In this document: positions 1 to 11,055 of the stretch, one piece after another
Position numbering within the stretch: the stretch's first letter is position 1
How the letters are laid out: each line of letters begins with the position of its first letter
Source of the DNA: Gnetum montanum
Taxonomy: Eukaryota > Streptophyta > Gnetopsida > Gnetales > Gnetaceae
Length of the DNA stretch: 64,000 nucleotides
Direction of reading: 5' to 3'
NCBI GenBank assembly: GCA_015680685.1
Contig: MNCI01020785.1
Span: 67,885-131,884, forward strand
Position numbers and translations under genes: made by a program
Notes under the pieces: generated by a model
What the model was told of the DNA's origin: nothing
Database searches by the model: none
Seen by the model: only the letters and a program-made list of their open reading frames with translations

Positions 1-844
1 ACTTGTTGTTGTCACGGTGTATGGTTAAGTAAGTCCGAGGTATATGATTTTTATGGTCTTTTATGGTTTTTCTCGTATGCTATCAAGGTGAGGGGTTGAG
101 AGAGCTAACTAACTCTAACTAATGACTAATTCTAAATTAACTAGCATCAGCATCCGTTCCCACTTACCATACACACCCTGAACTATGCAACTGTGGCTAC
201 CAAACACTAATTGTTACTGGGATCACCACACATAACGCACGTGCTCGAAGTGGTCATACTGAGGCACTTAACTAGCCTAAACGTGATGAGCAGCCAATTC
301 CTTAACTAGCCGTACACATCCATAGATGCTCGTACTCAAGTCGTACTCATCCCGCATTCTAGGAGTTGAGGGTGAGAGAGACTAATTACAATGAGCAGCC
401 GATTCCTTGATTAGCCGTACATATTTTTCAATGCTCTTAATCAAGTCGTACTCATGCCGCGCTAATGCAAGTAATAAATAACAGGTAGGAAATAACATGT
501 AATAAAACCTATTCCATGCACTGCAAGGTTTATCCACAAAGCTCATCTTTATTACCGTACACAACTTGCGTTCAAGTACAAAGCTGCTCGAATAAAAATC
601 TGTTCACTTGGGGACTCCTACTGCGGGCACATGGAAAATATTCTATCTCTAGAGTGATCAAACTACCAAAGTTTCCGTACTTTAAGCCTGGGATAGCAAA
701 TAAGGGAAGTGTCGCCTCTTATTTATAGATTTGGTGGCAGACCGCGATATCGCGTACGCGATATCATAGGGGACGACGCGATATCGCGACGGCCGCGATA
801 TCGTGTATGCGATATCGCGGTGCATGCGATATTGCATCTCATCA
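1..844 (-). mobile_element. Athila-like LTR (family A), cut by window edge
   Basis: The sequence aligns through most of its length with the LTRs at 16584-17396 and 25684-26496, including the GTATGGTTAAGTAAG block at 22-37 and the CTCATCA terminus at 838-844. Roughly the first 130 bp of the LTR lie outside the window. Read on the minus strand it begins TGATGAG, then palindromic GCGATATCGC words, then a TATA box (CTATAAATAAGAGG, around 716-729). It is either the 5' LTR of a minus-strand element to the left or a solo LTR. Confidence 0.75.
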
Positions 845-1482
845 TAAGGCTAGAGTATTAAGTAATCTAAGACTATCTTAATCTAAATCTTAACTACTCC
901 TAGCATAAGTATCCGATCCCATCTTCCAGGCGTGTTCTGAGCATCCCCTAAACACTACTAGGTTACCAAACGTTAAGCCTCACTAGGTTACCAAGTGTTG
1001 GGTTTACGTTGGAGATGGTCGTACTTATGGTCTTTACGAACTTGTAAGAGAGCAAATGCGATTAAAATAACAATAACAGAAAATTAAGTAACTATCAAAG
1101 CATAAACATATTAAACTAATGAATGCAATAAATGACTAAGTCCAAATGCTGCAAGGAATGCTTGAAGAGTTCGTCTTTATTGTCGTTCATGCCAATGGGC
1201 TTAGATACATCAATGTTCGAATAAAGAACTGATCACTTTTCTTACACCTGCTGCGGGCACTTGGAAAATATTCTATCTCCTGCGGGAACAAATTGCAAGA
1301 GCTTTGCTACAACTAACTAAAAGGTACCCAAATGAGGCAGAAGGCCCTCTTATTTATAGGCCAAAATAAGCTCCACATAAACGGGGCCACGTTGACGCAT
1401 GGAAGGCTACGTCGACAGGGCCGCGTTGACGCGGCTGCGTATACGCAGCCTAGTCGACGCATCGACTAATGACACTCCATCA
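845..1482 (-). mobile_element. Related LTR (family C), truncated
   Basis: The layout matches the family A LTR: a block of AACTAACTAA-like runs and CACTAGGTTACCAA repeats, a Pol II TATA box on the minus strand (TATAAATAAGAGG, about 1347-1360), and a terminus ending CCATCA. The terminal palindromes differ, being GTCGAC/GTTGACGC based. The first 200 bp or so of the LTR are missing at the junction with the preceding LTR, which suggests the family A LTR inserted into this one. Confidence 0.6.
1433..1450. repeat. 18-bp perfect palindrome in LTR C U3
   Basis: GGCTGCGTATACGCAGCC is identical to its reverse complement. It sits among ACGTCGAC and GCGTTGACGC words between the LTR edge and the TATA box. 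Confidence 0.9.
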
Positions 1483-1778
1483 ATAGTCAAGGCTATGACC
1501 ACCATAAAATCCATGAAAATGCCAAATTTGGTAGTCCCCAAGGTATTTTTAGCCTTTCCAAGCCCAAATATAGACATGACATTACTTTTTTCACTTGGGA
1601 AGTTAGGCAGTAGCAACTTATGAGAACTTCTTGAACCCCAAAAAGCTAAAGTATGCAAGATTGTAGCTCATGAGCCACAAACCTTACATTTACAATAAAA
1701 TCTTGCCTCAAGTTGGGTGGTGAAGGTTTACAAGTTACAACATGAATTTTCTTGATGGTGTTTCAGATATAGCCATTG
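1483..1778. other. Unassigned stretch
   Basis: Lies between LTR C and the integrase remnant. Overlapping short ORFs on both strands (1399-1658) show no recognisable domain and run into the LTR, so no gene is called. It may be decayed retroelement internal sequence. Confidence 0.4.
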
Positions 1779-1905
1779 GAGCCATTTGATATATGAGGAA
1801 TTGATTTCATGGGGCCCATCACACCAATGGAAAATCTTACATCATAGTGATAGTTGATTATTGCATCAAGTGGGTAGAAGCGGTTATAGTCAAGGATTGC
1901 ACATG
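1779..1905 (+). pseudogene. Integrase core remnant of element B'
   Basis: One frame reads the start of the Ty3/gypsy integrase catalytic core, PFDI-stop-GIDFMGPITPM, then with small frame slips an IVDY segment that holds the first catalytic Asp. The element A integrase (19600-20229) has the same order of residues. The Trp of DIWGIDFMGP is TGA here, a G-to-A change. Only about 40 codons remain before the sequence jumps to the coiled-coil ORF, so most of the integrase is deleted. The strand agrees with the plus-strand LTR at 3061-3977. Confidence 0.65.
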
Positions 1906-2828
1906 CCAAAGCCATAACTACCCTAGAAGAGGAAAATAAAAGAATTGCTATTGAAAACACAAGGTTGACAGACATAGAAAAGTAGAAAAATGTTCTCAAA
2001 AAAAGTATCCATTAGTTAAGAGAACAAATTTTCAAAGTTAACCAAGACATGAGCAAATTGGCCAGAGAGAATAGAACCTTGTTAATCGAAGGAGTCTATG
2101 ATATCCATCAAAAATCAGTAATCACAATCAATGTGTGGCAAAATGAGGTCAAGAAGCATGAAAGGCTTAAGGAACACTTCAGAGGCCAAGTGGGCATGTA
2201 TAAGAAAATTAATGAAAAAGAAATCCATATGACCAAAGGCAAATTTAATTCCATCACTACATAGACACCTAATTGGAAGCCAATTCTGGATCGCCTTGTC
2301 CATGTCTACCAAGCTAAAGTGAATAATAAGAACCTGTAGATAAAGGAGCTCATAGAATACATGGGCTTAGTAGGCAGACCAAGAAATGAATTGGAGAAGT
2401 GAGTGGCCATAGTGTATGCTATGTATGAGAAAGAATTTGCATACAAAAAAGATGCACAATAGAAATTATACATTGCAAACTTGGAGCTCAAGGTGGTCAA
2501 ATCTAGCCACGAGGACCAAAAAGATGTGGTAGCAAAGTTGGCCTATAGAATGACTAATTAGTAAGAACTATGGAAGGTGGTCAAGGCATTTGAAGAAGAG
2601 AGAAGACAGTTTGTAGCCTGGTATGTGAAGGCCAACAAAATGTTTTCACATCTGCCATGCCCATGGAAAGTACCAATGTTAGCAAACATTGTTGAATTCT
2701 TTTGGATGGTACATAACCCAAGATTAGAGGAGGAGAAGCTTCAGGCACTACTCAATTGTTATCAATGTCAGAAGACCAATGACAAAGAAAAGAAGCCAAT
2801 GGAGGAACCCCCATTGATTGGAGCGTAG
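1906..2828 (+). pseudogene. Coiled-coil accessory ORF of element B' (decayed)
   Basis: One plus-strand frame is open apart from several stops (around 1984, 2014, 2262, 2337, 2400, 2460 and 2560) and ends in PMEEPP near 2810. It encodes a charged, probably coiled-coil protein: many E/K/N/Q residues, an EEENKR run near its start, and KVVKAFEEERRQF near the C-terminus followed by WYVKANKMFSHLPC. The reverse strand of 34060-34960 encodes a clearly related protein (matching WYVKANKMFSQLSC, EEKL.ALLN.YQ and MEEPP) at the same place, between pol and the 3' LTR. I see no transmembrane segment, zinc finger or enzyme motif. Athila and Tat elements often carry an extra ORF here; this one matches no family I know. 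Function unknown. Confidence 0.6.
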
Positions 2829-3060
2829 AGGCTACATTGAGATTTGATATTTTGTTTTATTATTATTATCATCTGTGTTCATCATGTCATGCATGATAAT
2901 TTTGTAAAGCACCACTCAAACCACAATGCAACATTTAGAGTTAAGTAGTCATGTATATAAGTAGTCATATCAAGTCTAAATACTCCTCATAATTTTGTAA
3001 GGAATTCTATCCTCCTTTTGTTTTAACTTGAGGACAAGTTTCCAATTAGTTGTGGAGGTA

Positions 3061-3977
3061 TGATAAAACCTTTTTGTAATAGGTCATGATATCGTATCTA
3101 CAATATCACATCTACGATATTGTATCTACAACATCATAGCCATGCATACATCATCATCGATGCCATGTAGAGAGTCTTTGTCACCCCTATAAATACCAAC
3201 ACTTGATCGTATCAATGAAAGAGCTTTCATTCCATCCTTAGTGAAATTCTTGTAGTTTGTTTTTGTAACTTAGACTTTAGTGATAAAGTGAATACTTGCA
3301 ATGTGGTGTCAAACAATTATACAGAATCTTTGTTTAAGTGGATTGTACTTGGGCATAATTCATGGTCAAAAATAAATATTGAAATTATTTCCCATCATTG
3401 AACCACTACATTTAGTTTCTTTACTTTTACTTAGTCATTTTCTTTACTTAGTTTAATTTTCACTTCTTTAATATGTTTACTTTAGTTTAGTTCTTTACAT
3501 TTCTCATGTTCATTAGTAAGGTGAAATAAGTGCGACTAGTTTTGAGCGTTAAGTGTAATCGTTTGGTAACCTAGTAGTGGTTTCACTTGATTTGTTTAGT
3601 AGTGAACTTACTTGGTAATCTCAGTAATGATTACATGAGCCTAGGATGTGTATGATAAGCTAGGAACAGATGCTCATCACCATAGGATAGAATAGATTTA
3701 CATTTTTGTTATCATTTAAATTTAGATTTTATTCTCATATTTCATTATGAATACACTTAAGAGTAATACGAGTGTACAACATCATAATATCATATGCCTC
3801 ATTGCAAGTTAAATCATACTACTCATACTTCACTAACTCAACATGAGAAGACAATGATCATGAACCAACTATCAACCACTAGCATACTCACATTGTCCAT
3901 CCAAGGATTACGATCTGGTTGCATGCACACACTTATGACTTGTATCATAGAGTGTTGGGATACCCAGCCAATCATCA
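3061..3977 (+). mobile_element. 3' LTR of plus-strand element B'
   Basis: Starts TGATAAAACC directly after a purine-rich tract (TTGTGGAGGTA, 3050-3060), which serves as the polypurine tract, and ends CCAATCATCA. It is the reverse complement of the LTRs at 32991-33854 and 59301-60152; for example GAAGACAATGATCATGAAC is shared near the end. Degenerate GATATC/CAATATC words occupy 3085-3135, and the TATA box CCTATAAATACC lies at 3186-3197, giving a U3 of about 130 bp. The 5' part of the element is lost. Confidence 0.75.
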
Positions 3978-4149
3978 GAAATCATCATCGAATTAACAAA
4001 TTCTACTAACAAATATGAGTTTGAAGAATAACATGCAAGGACAACACACAACGCTCAATCTATCTATACTAGATTTAAATGAGTCAGAAACTTGAGGAAA
4101 AAAGTAAAAAATCTAGAATTTGCACAAAAACATACCTTTCAAAAGGGGT

Positions 4150-4292
4150 GTTGAAACCCAAAGAATTGAAACATAGGTACATCCTAAGATATATAATGCA
4201 AATAGAACTTTATAACTTAGCATTGCCTACTAGACTTGAACTTATGACTTAGAATTTTAAAATCAAAAACCTTACCACTAGGCTAACACCTT
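4150..4292 (-). repeat. tRNA-derived SINE-like fragment
   Basis: On the minus strand TAGCCTAGTGG (4285-4275) matches the Pol III A box, and AGTTCAAGTCT (4242-4232) matches the B box, with tRNA-like spacing of 32 nt between them. The sequence between cannot fold as a functional tRNA by eye, so a tRNA-derived SINE or tRNA relic is more likely. It lies upstream of the HOP promoter. The ends are approximate. Confidence 0.5.
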
Positions 4293-4569
4293 ATTTGTTG
4301 TTGATATTGTACTAAATATTAAATCCTAACTTCACAAGTACACTAAATGTTTTTTAACTTACTATAATGCAATTTCGTGATGAAAGTCCAAGTTGCGCCC
4401 CTACAGCTACGGTTTTTTAGGCGCTCTCTCCCTTAAAAATAAATGTCTCACTTGACAAGTTATGGAGTTCTGTTTCCGCGATAAGATCAATGCTTCACAT
4501 CCACAATAAATTTCGGCGTCGATGGTTATTATGTTATCATCATAGTGCAAACAGCCAGAAGGAAGCCAA

Positions 4570-4582
4570 GAAGGTTCCAGAA
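4570..4582. promoter_or_regulatory. Perfect three-unit heat shock element
   Basis: GAAGGTTCCAGAA matches nGAAnnTTCnnGAAn with no mismatch. It lies about 110 bp upstream of the putative TATA element of HOP, a gene family commonly induced by heat, so heat shock factor control is likely. Confidence 0.7.
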
Positions 4583-4622
4583 GTCAAAAAAATAAGAATC
4601 AGTTTCGGCCTTAAAGTGGACG

Positions 4623-4634
4623 CCAATAACCAAT
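4623..4634 (+). promoter_or_regulatory. Two CCAAT boxes
   Basis: CCAATAACCAAT carries two CCAAT pentamers (4623-4627 and 4630-4634) between the heat shock element and the putative TATA box. CCAAT boxes often cooperate with heat shock elements in plant promoters. Confidence 0.45.
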
Positions 4635-4654
4635 TCAAAAACGATTAATCTCTG

Positions 4655-4690
4655 GAAACTCCTGGACCTTCTCGGACACTTCTATTTATT
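4655..4690 (+). promoter_or_regulatory. Degenerate HSE array and TATA-like box of HOP
   Basis: Triplets in strict 5-bp phase read GAA, TCC, GAC, TCT, GAC, TTC (4655 to 4682). The end units are perfect heat shock half-sites and the middle ones are degenerate. A TATA-like TATTTATT follows at 4683-4690, so transcription probably starts near 4715. An isolated TTCTAGAA dimer also occurs at 5004-5011 inside the presumed leader intron. Confidence 0.45.
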
Positions 4691-4861
4691 TGAGCCACTG
4701 CAATCTTCTCTCGTTTTGGATTGTTTTGTTTCATTTGTTGCTGTCGCCACAAGTACGTGAGGCAGTGTAATTGTGCTGTCGCTTCGGATTGCTGTTGCTT
4801 TGTTTCTGGTGTGAGGTAGACGAATCGGCGTGAAGATCATTGTGTTTTTCAGGCTTACTGG

Positions 4862-5496
4862 GTAAGGAAACCAATCTTCGCGCATTTTAGCCATCTGTTG
4901 TTCATATACGATTTCGTTTGCTGGTGCTAAGGTTGTCTGTGTGTAACTTTTCCTAGTTTCGGATTAGGGTTTTAGGTTGTAAAATATTGTTGGAGTCGTC
5001 TTTTTCTAGAAATCTGCATCGTCTTTTTTGTATGTGGTTAAAATTGTAGAAAACAGTGTTTATTCGACCTTGCAAGCCAGGGGGATTTCAGAAACGTCAT
5101 TTTTGCTTTGGCTTAGACGCTGGTTATGTGTTTGTAATCTTGAAAACAATGTGTTTTCTGGTTGTTCTTTTCAGCCGTTTACATATGGTATGTTCTGTAT
5201 TGTTTATTCTTGGCAGTTAAAAGATTAGCCATCTCCTCTGCACGCCGAATCAAGTTCTTTTATTTCAGTTTTGCTGGGAAATTAGTTTGTTCTTTGTACC
5301 GATTGTTTAAAGGTCCTTGTTTCGTCTCTATATGGTTCGATTAATTTACGGAAGCCCTTTTCTCATGTTTTTGGGGGCGGTCTTTTTAATGAGCATCTTT
5401 ACACTAGCTTGGCAAAATGAGTAGTTTAGCAAATTTAAATATTAGAAAATCTCAGTATGGTAGGCCTTGTATAGATTGATTGGAATTTTATCTCAG
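4862..5496 (+). other. Putative 5'UTR intron of HOP
   Basis: A GTAAGG donor at 4862 and a TTTTATCTCAG acceptor ending at 5496 bracket a strongly T-rich, gene-free interval. The acceptor lies 9 nt before the HOP start codon. Leader introns of this size are common in highly expressed plant genes. No transcript is available to confirm it, and other donors in 4740-4860 are possible. Confidence 0.45.
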
Positions 5497-5505
5497 TACT
5501 CGGAG

Positions 5506-8127
5506 ATGGCCGACGAAGCTAAGGCGAAAGGAAATGCTGCCTTTTCGTCTGGGAAATTTGATGAGGCTATCAAGCACTTCACGGAAGCTATAGGTTTTGC
5601 ACCAGAAAACCATGTTCTGTATTCAAATAGGTCTGCTGCGTATGCTTCTTTACATGACTACGGCAAGGCCCTCGAAGATGCAAAAAAGACTGTTGACCTG
5701 AAGCCTGATTGGTCAAAAGGCTACAGCAGACTTGGAGCAGCATATCTAGGCCTGGGCGAGCATGATGAAGCTATTACCGCATATAAAAAGGGACTGGATC
5801 TTGACCCTTCAAATGAGGCATTGAAATCCGGCCTTGCAGATGCACAAGCAGCAAAATCTCGTAGTAGCTCTTCTTCTTCCCCGTTCGCAGGGTTATTTCA
5901 GGGTCCGGAGTTGTGGGCAAAGCTAAGTGCAGATCCCAAGACCAGAAGCTTCCTACAACAGCCTGACTACATCAGAATGATTCAGGACATTCAGAGAAAC
6001 CCGAATAATATAAATTTATATTTACAAGATCAACGGATGATGCAGTCATTGGGTGTCCTACTGAATGTTAATTTAAGGAGTGCTACGCCTGAAGAAGATG
6101 GTACTGAACAGTCTAGTCCGTCAAAACCAAAAGCACAGGCTAAGCAGACAGAAGCACAACCCTCTCCCCAGCCGGAACCGGAGCCGGAACCAATGGAAAT
6201 TCCAGAGGAAGAGAGAGAGAGAACTGTTCGGAAAGCAGATGCTCAGAAGGAAAAAGAAGCTGGAAATGCCGCATATAAAAAGAAAGACTTCGAGACTGCT
6301 ATTCAGCACTATACTCGTGCAATTGAATTGGATGACGAGGACATCTCCTACTATACGAACAGGGCAGCAGTGTACTTAGAAATGGGCAAGGCAAGTTGCT
6401 AACTGGATTTCCAGTTCTAGTTACATTTTAGGACTTTATATTGGTGTTTTTTAGGTATTTATAGGTAGCTGGGACTATTTTTTTCTCCCTTCTGGAGAAG
6501 TATGGTTATGATTGTTTTTTCAGAAATCGAGTATTCTTATGTTTTGTGACATTTTGACAGTACGATGAATGCATCAAAGATTGTGAGAAGGCTGTTGAGA
6601 GAGGAAGGGAACTGCATTCTGATTTCAAGATGATTGCTAGGGCATTAACAAGGAAAGGAACTGCTTTGGTTAAAATAGCCAAATGCTCCAAAGATTATGA
6701 GGCAGCCATTGAAACTTTCCAGAAAGCCCTTACTGAACACCGAAACCCAGATACTTTGAAGAAGCTTAATGATGCTGAAAAGGCGAAGAAAGAACTTGAG
6801 CAAAAGGAAGATTTTGATCCTAATTTGGCGGATCAAGAAAGAGAGAAAGGTTTAACGATGGAGAACTTTGATTGTATATTATGTTTTTCTGTTGTTATTT
6901 TCTAATTTCCCTACATTGTAGCGTTTTATGTCTTCGGAACTGAAGCATGTGATCTGCAATTTTATATTGATGGGTGACACTGTTTATTTTTTTGGGTTTC
7001 AGGAAATGAGTGTTTTAAGCAGCAGCAATATCCAGAAGCAGTTAGGCACTACACAGAAGCCATTAGAAGAAATCCAAATGATTCCAGGGTGAGTTTTTGT
7101 TCCTGGAGCTTTTTTGTTTTTCTTTATTTTGGTGGAATCAGTCTTTCAGTCATGATTGATTATATAAGCTCTTTGGTTACAGGTCTATAGTAACAGGGCT
7201 GCATGTTACACAAAGCTTGGAGCTTTACCTGAAGGTCTAAAGGATGCAAACAAGTGTATTGAACTTGATCCGCAATTCTCTAAAGGATATTCTAGAAAGG
7301 GTGCCGTTCAGTTCTTCATGAAAGAATATGACAAAGCACTGGAAACCTACCGGGTAGTATCCTAATGCAAAATTCTATACTACTTGCAGGGTTGCTTCTT
7401 ATGATATTTAATTTCGCATTGGATTTTTCAATTCTGAAGATTGTCTTATCCATGATTTTGACATGATAAAATTTTCAACTGTAACAGGAGGGTCTCAAGT
7501 ACGATGCAAATAACCAGGAGCTGCTAGATGGTGTTAGAAGGTAAAATCATAATAAATAAATAAATTTATTGTATTTTGTCCTTTGCTGTCGAAAGCTGTG
7601 GTTTAGTGTTTTTTGACTCACTTGGAGTCTATGCAGATGCATAGAACAAATTAACAAAACAAACAGAGGGGATATTAGTACTGAAGAATTGAAGGAGAGG
7701 CAGGTTAGTAATTGAATGGTCATTTATTTTGCCATGACTAATACAATTGCCATGGTACAGTGACTAATGATTGCACTGTACAGGAAAAAGCAATGCAAGA
7801 TCCGGAGATCCAGAACATCCTTGCTGATCCTGTAATGAGACAGGTGCCTTTTTGATGTTAATGAACGACATTATTTTAAATGTTACCTCAGAATGATATA
7901 GCTGCTGCATTAAAGCACTGCGCTAAGACCTTGGCGACTATGGTAGAATTCATTGTAATTGTTAAACATTTATATGAAAATTTCTTAGTAACGTAAATTC
8001 TCTACTTTTGCAGGTTCTTACAGACTTCCAAGAAAATCCCAGGGCAGCGCAAGAACATCTGAAAAATCCTGATGTGATGCACAAAATTCAGAAGCTTGTG
8101 ACTGCTGGTATCGTCCAAGTGAGATAG
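5506..8127 (+). CDS. HOP: HOP/STI1, Hsp70-Hsp90 organizing co-chaperone
   Basis: Exons: 5506-6390, 6561-6849, 7003-7088, 7183-7353, 7488-7540, 7637-7703, 7784-7843 and 8014-8127, totalling 1725 nt or 574 residues, normal for plant HOP. The cytosolic adaptor bridges Hsp70 and Hsp90 for client transfer. Domain order is TPR1 (about 1-110), DP1 (about 140-190, with [11 protein letters not shown]), a Pro/Glu-rich linker (about 195-240), TPR2A (about 245-365), TPR2B (about 385-500) and DP2 (about 510-574, ending GIVQVR). TPR1 keeps all five carboxylate-clamp residues that hold the EEVD tail: K6, N10, N41, K71 and R75. TPR2A keeps K250, N254, N285 and R326, with Arg322 where human HOP has Lys301. 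The start ATG (ggagATGGCC) gives the family N-terminus; the TTG-initiated extension to 5467 overlaps the leader acceptor and was dropped. Every intron is GT-AG except intron 1. The frame is intact, so the gene is probably functional. AATAAG near 8209 is a candidate poly(A) signal. Confidence 0.96.
6391..6560 (+). other. GC-AG intron (intron 1 of HOP)
   Basis: The donor reads AAG|GCAAGT and the acceptor TTTTGACAG|TAC. Joining 6390 to 6561 gives [13 protein letters not shown], the conserved HOP sequence. The nearest GT, four bases downstream, would shift the frame. Otherwise the donor matches the strong consensus expected of GC-AG introns. Confidence 0.85.
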
Positions 8128-10327
8128 ATAGCCATGGCTGCTGAGATGCTTGTTTGCATCCCGCTTAATCTCTCATTGTGCCATGCGTTTTGAAAGACCA
8201 ATTCTTTAATAAGGTGGAACTTTTAGATGTTTTGAGGACTTTGTGTTTTTAAGTTAATTCTAGTGTTGCTTGCAAAAGCTGTGGTTACCGGAAGTTCCCT
8301 CGTGCAATAATTTTTTTTGACAACTTAAATGAGGTGTCTAGCATGAGAAAAAAAGGTCATGGACATCGTGCGGATTTTGATATACACGGTTAGAAATATT
8401 TTGTCAACAGGTTTCAGTTTAATGTTTACATTCTTAAATTCATTTTGTCGATAAGGGTGTTCTTAGCCGAGGGAGACGTGGTGCTGTGATATAATTAAAA
8501 AACTGTTTTTATTTCTAGGTTATTACATTCTTAGGTTCATTAATAGGGGTGCTATTAGCTCATGGAAACATGGTGCGTTGATATAATTTTTAAACAACGC
8601 TTATTCTAAATGTTCTTTAAACTCAAGGTTCAGAAAAATAAAGCATATCGACCTTGAATGGTAATTAGTGAATGAAGGACGGTGTGCCAGTCTTTAAACA
8701 GTGAAGGATGTTATTGTTCATGGGTAGCAGAAATTCTGGTGTTGCAAACTATGCACCTGCTGTCAGGATTAGATCTAAGTTGAAATCGATATTGCATATT
8801 TCTGGCCAAATATGGTTTATGGTTTGTTCAATTTGTAGTTGACCTAGGGGTTGTCTTTGTGATGGGGTGTCAGGACCTTTTGGCTTTACTTGGGTATTGT
8901 TACGGTGATATTTCACGGTTTGATAGCTACCATCATACGCATATTGTGCTGTGCAATCTTCATTTTTACCTGATGTGTGCTAGTTGCTAGCGTGACTATA
9001 ATGTTGTGGTCTAGTTGCTATCATGTCTATGATGTGAGGTTATGTCTGCTTTTTGTTCTGTGTCCTGGATATTTTACTGAACTGCTCGGAAATGTGGAAA
9101 GAAATTTTGAAATTTTAATATGCTTGAGTAGTCTACGGCTGTGTAACTTCTGATTTTTAGTTTATTAGTCTGTCTTATGGTTTCATCATTTTCTTACGTG
9201 GAGTTAGTTGTATGTGTTCTTTTCCTGCACCAAAAATGCATTAATACTTACATTTACAATAATGGCTAAATTGTGGCATCTTTATGCAAGAATCGTGACC
9301 ATCTTTTCTTATGCAAGAAAACCAACTATATTTTGATTTATCTTTTTAGTGATGCTTTTTGAACTTTAATAAAGTGACTTTTTAAAAGCGGCATTGACTT
9401 AAAAAAATGAATACTAATGAAAAAAAATTTAAAGTAAAATAAATATGGAAGAGACATTAAAGAAAAAGTTGAATTTGGGATTTTGTTGAGGTTTAAGGAA
9501 TCAATGAATCATGGTTTCTACTTCTTAAGGAGTGGCTTTTTTTAATTGGAGCGTAATCTTCGGATATTTTGCTTATATTTAACAGCAACTTGTCATTGAT
9601 TTTAGCATGCTTGTCATTGATATTAGCAAGCATATTTGCTAGAAGGTTAGCTTGATGCTTTTTGATAGACTAGGCTAGTATCATGCATCATAAAGGATTA
9701 ACTTAATCCTTCAACCTAGTAGGGATTCTTTCATTATAAGTTATGCCTTCTTATCATTTTCTATCTTCCCATTTTTATTTTGAAATTGTTAATAATCTCA
9801 TCATCAACGTGAACAAAGAATGCCAAGTGTTTTAGGGGAGGGAAAGTGTTGGACAGCAACACAATGACTAATAATATTAAAAAAATGTTGGAGCACATTA
9901 TGTCATCAAAGAGTCTAAAGAAAGAACCCTAGATGTTTAAATTTGAATTGTCTACATTAAGAAAATTTTTGGTTTTGAATTTTAATTTTTGTTTTTTCAT
10001 ACTCTTTTTTATTCTTAGCCCTTTGGAAGGTGTTTTTCCAAGTCAATTTTCACATCTAGGGCATTCTACTTTTAAGATTAAAAAAGGTTGGTTGCTTTTG
10101 TGTAGCTTTAGGAGGATAGAATTACGAATTTTGGATACAACATTTACATATTCAACTAATCAAACACAAACTTAGATTCGCCTACTAAAACAATAGCAAC
10201 AACAAAGAGTATGCCAAATGACATACTTTAAGGGATATAACTTGTCCTTCATAGGGAAGTTTTGAAATATTTCAATGTACAGTGCCAACTTGAATTGTTG
10301 CTTCATCATACATCTTGAATGGCCTTT
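8128..10327. other. HOP 3'UTR and quiet intergenic DNA
   Basis: The first few hundred bases should be HOP 3'UTR. The rest is AT-rich with only short ORFs lacking domains (for example 9933-10175). I recognise no repeat family or RNA gene here. Confidence 0.5.
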
Positions 10328-10332
10328 ATGTA

Positions 10333-10635
10333 TGTAACATCCCCATTCCCAAATGATGTTGTTGCCTAATGTGGTGGTAGTGTTGGATTGCCTCTAAGGG
10401 ATAGATGCTGGAGGAAGATAACCCTAGGAAACACCCAAAGCATGATCCAAATACACTATTTCACATTATCAAAGCATTCTTTCCTCTTTCCTAATGCATT
10501 TTCTTTGTTATTTTCCTCGTGGTCAATGTCAAATGTTATATATATTTGGTGTTTGCTATGCTATCTTCTTATACATAATGTCTAATATAACATATATTTG
10601 ATGTTTTCCATGACATCCAGGAATAGGATGTCATA
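10333..10635 (+). mobile_element. Solo LTR of family E with 5-bp TSD
   Basis: Starts TGTAACATCCCC and ends GGATGTCATA, flanked on both sides by ATGTA (10328-10332 and 10636-10640). It matches the ends of the E LTRs at 12442-13063 and 27285-27844 but lacks about 250 bp from the middle, between TTGCCTAATG and TGGTGGTAGTG. No internal domain is present. Confidence 0.8.
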
Positions 10636-10640
10636 ATGTA

Positions 10641-11055
10641 CCTAATAGTAATATCTTTCCTCTTTAAAAAGCGATGAAGTGCATAGCTATTCAATATAGC
10701 TTCCATAGTTGATCTTCTAGGCATAAAATGAAACTAATTGTTAGAAGCAAGTTGATTATTGTCTTAAAGCATTGTTCTACAACCTTTTTGCCATAAGTTA
10801 ATAGTATGGCTCATGAACTTGATGTCTTTATAGTTTCATAGTTTTTCACGTCTTGTTCTTGTTGATGGATATTATAGTGCTTTTCCTCTAATAATCTAAC
10901 ATTTTCCCCTACTACCAAATCTTTAATTTATTAACCAAGTGATTCTTTTATCAACCACATACTTATATACATATATAGGAATAGCATTAGGTCTTGTAGC
11001 TTTATCATTCATCATCTTTATAAAAGCTTTTATTTTAACTTGAGACGCAAATATA
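10641..11055. other. Unassigned spacer
   Basis: AT-rich DNA between the solo LTR and element F. No feature recognised. Confidence 0.4.

Noticed and set aside
5467-5505. TTG-initiated N-terminal extension of HOP
   Set aside because: Overlaps the probable leader-intron acceptor and does not match the family; ATG at 5506 gives the conserved N-terminus.
6630-6905. ORF reading past 6849 in HOP
   Set aside because: It reads into intron 2; splicing 6849 to 7003 restores the conserved GNECFKQ sequence.
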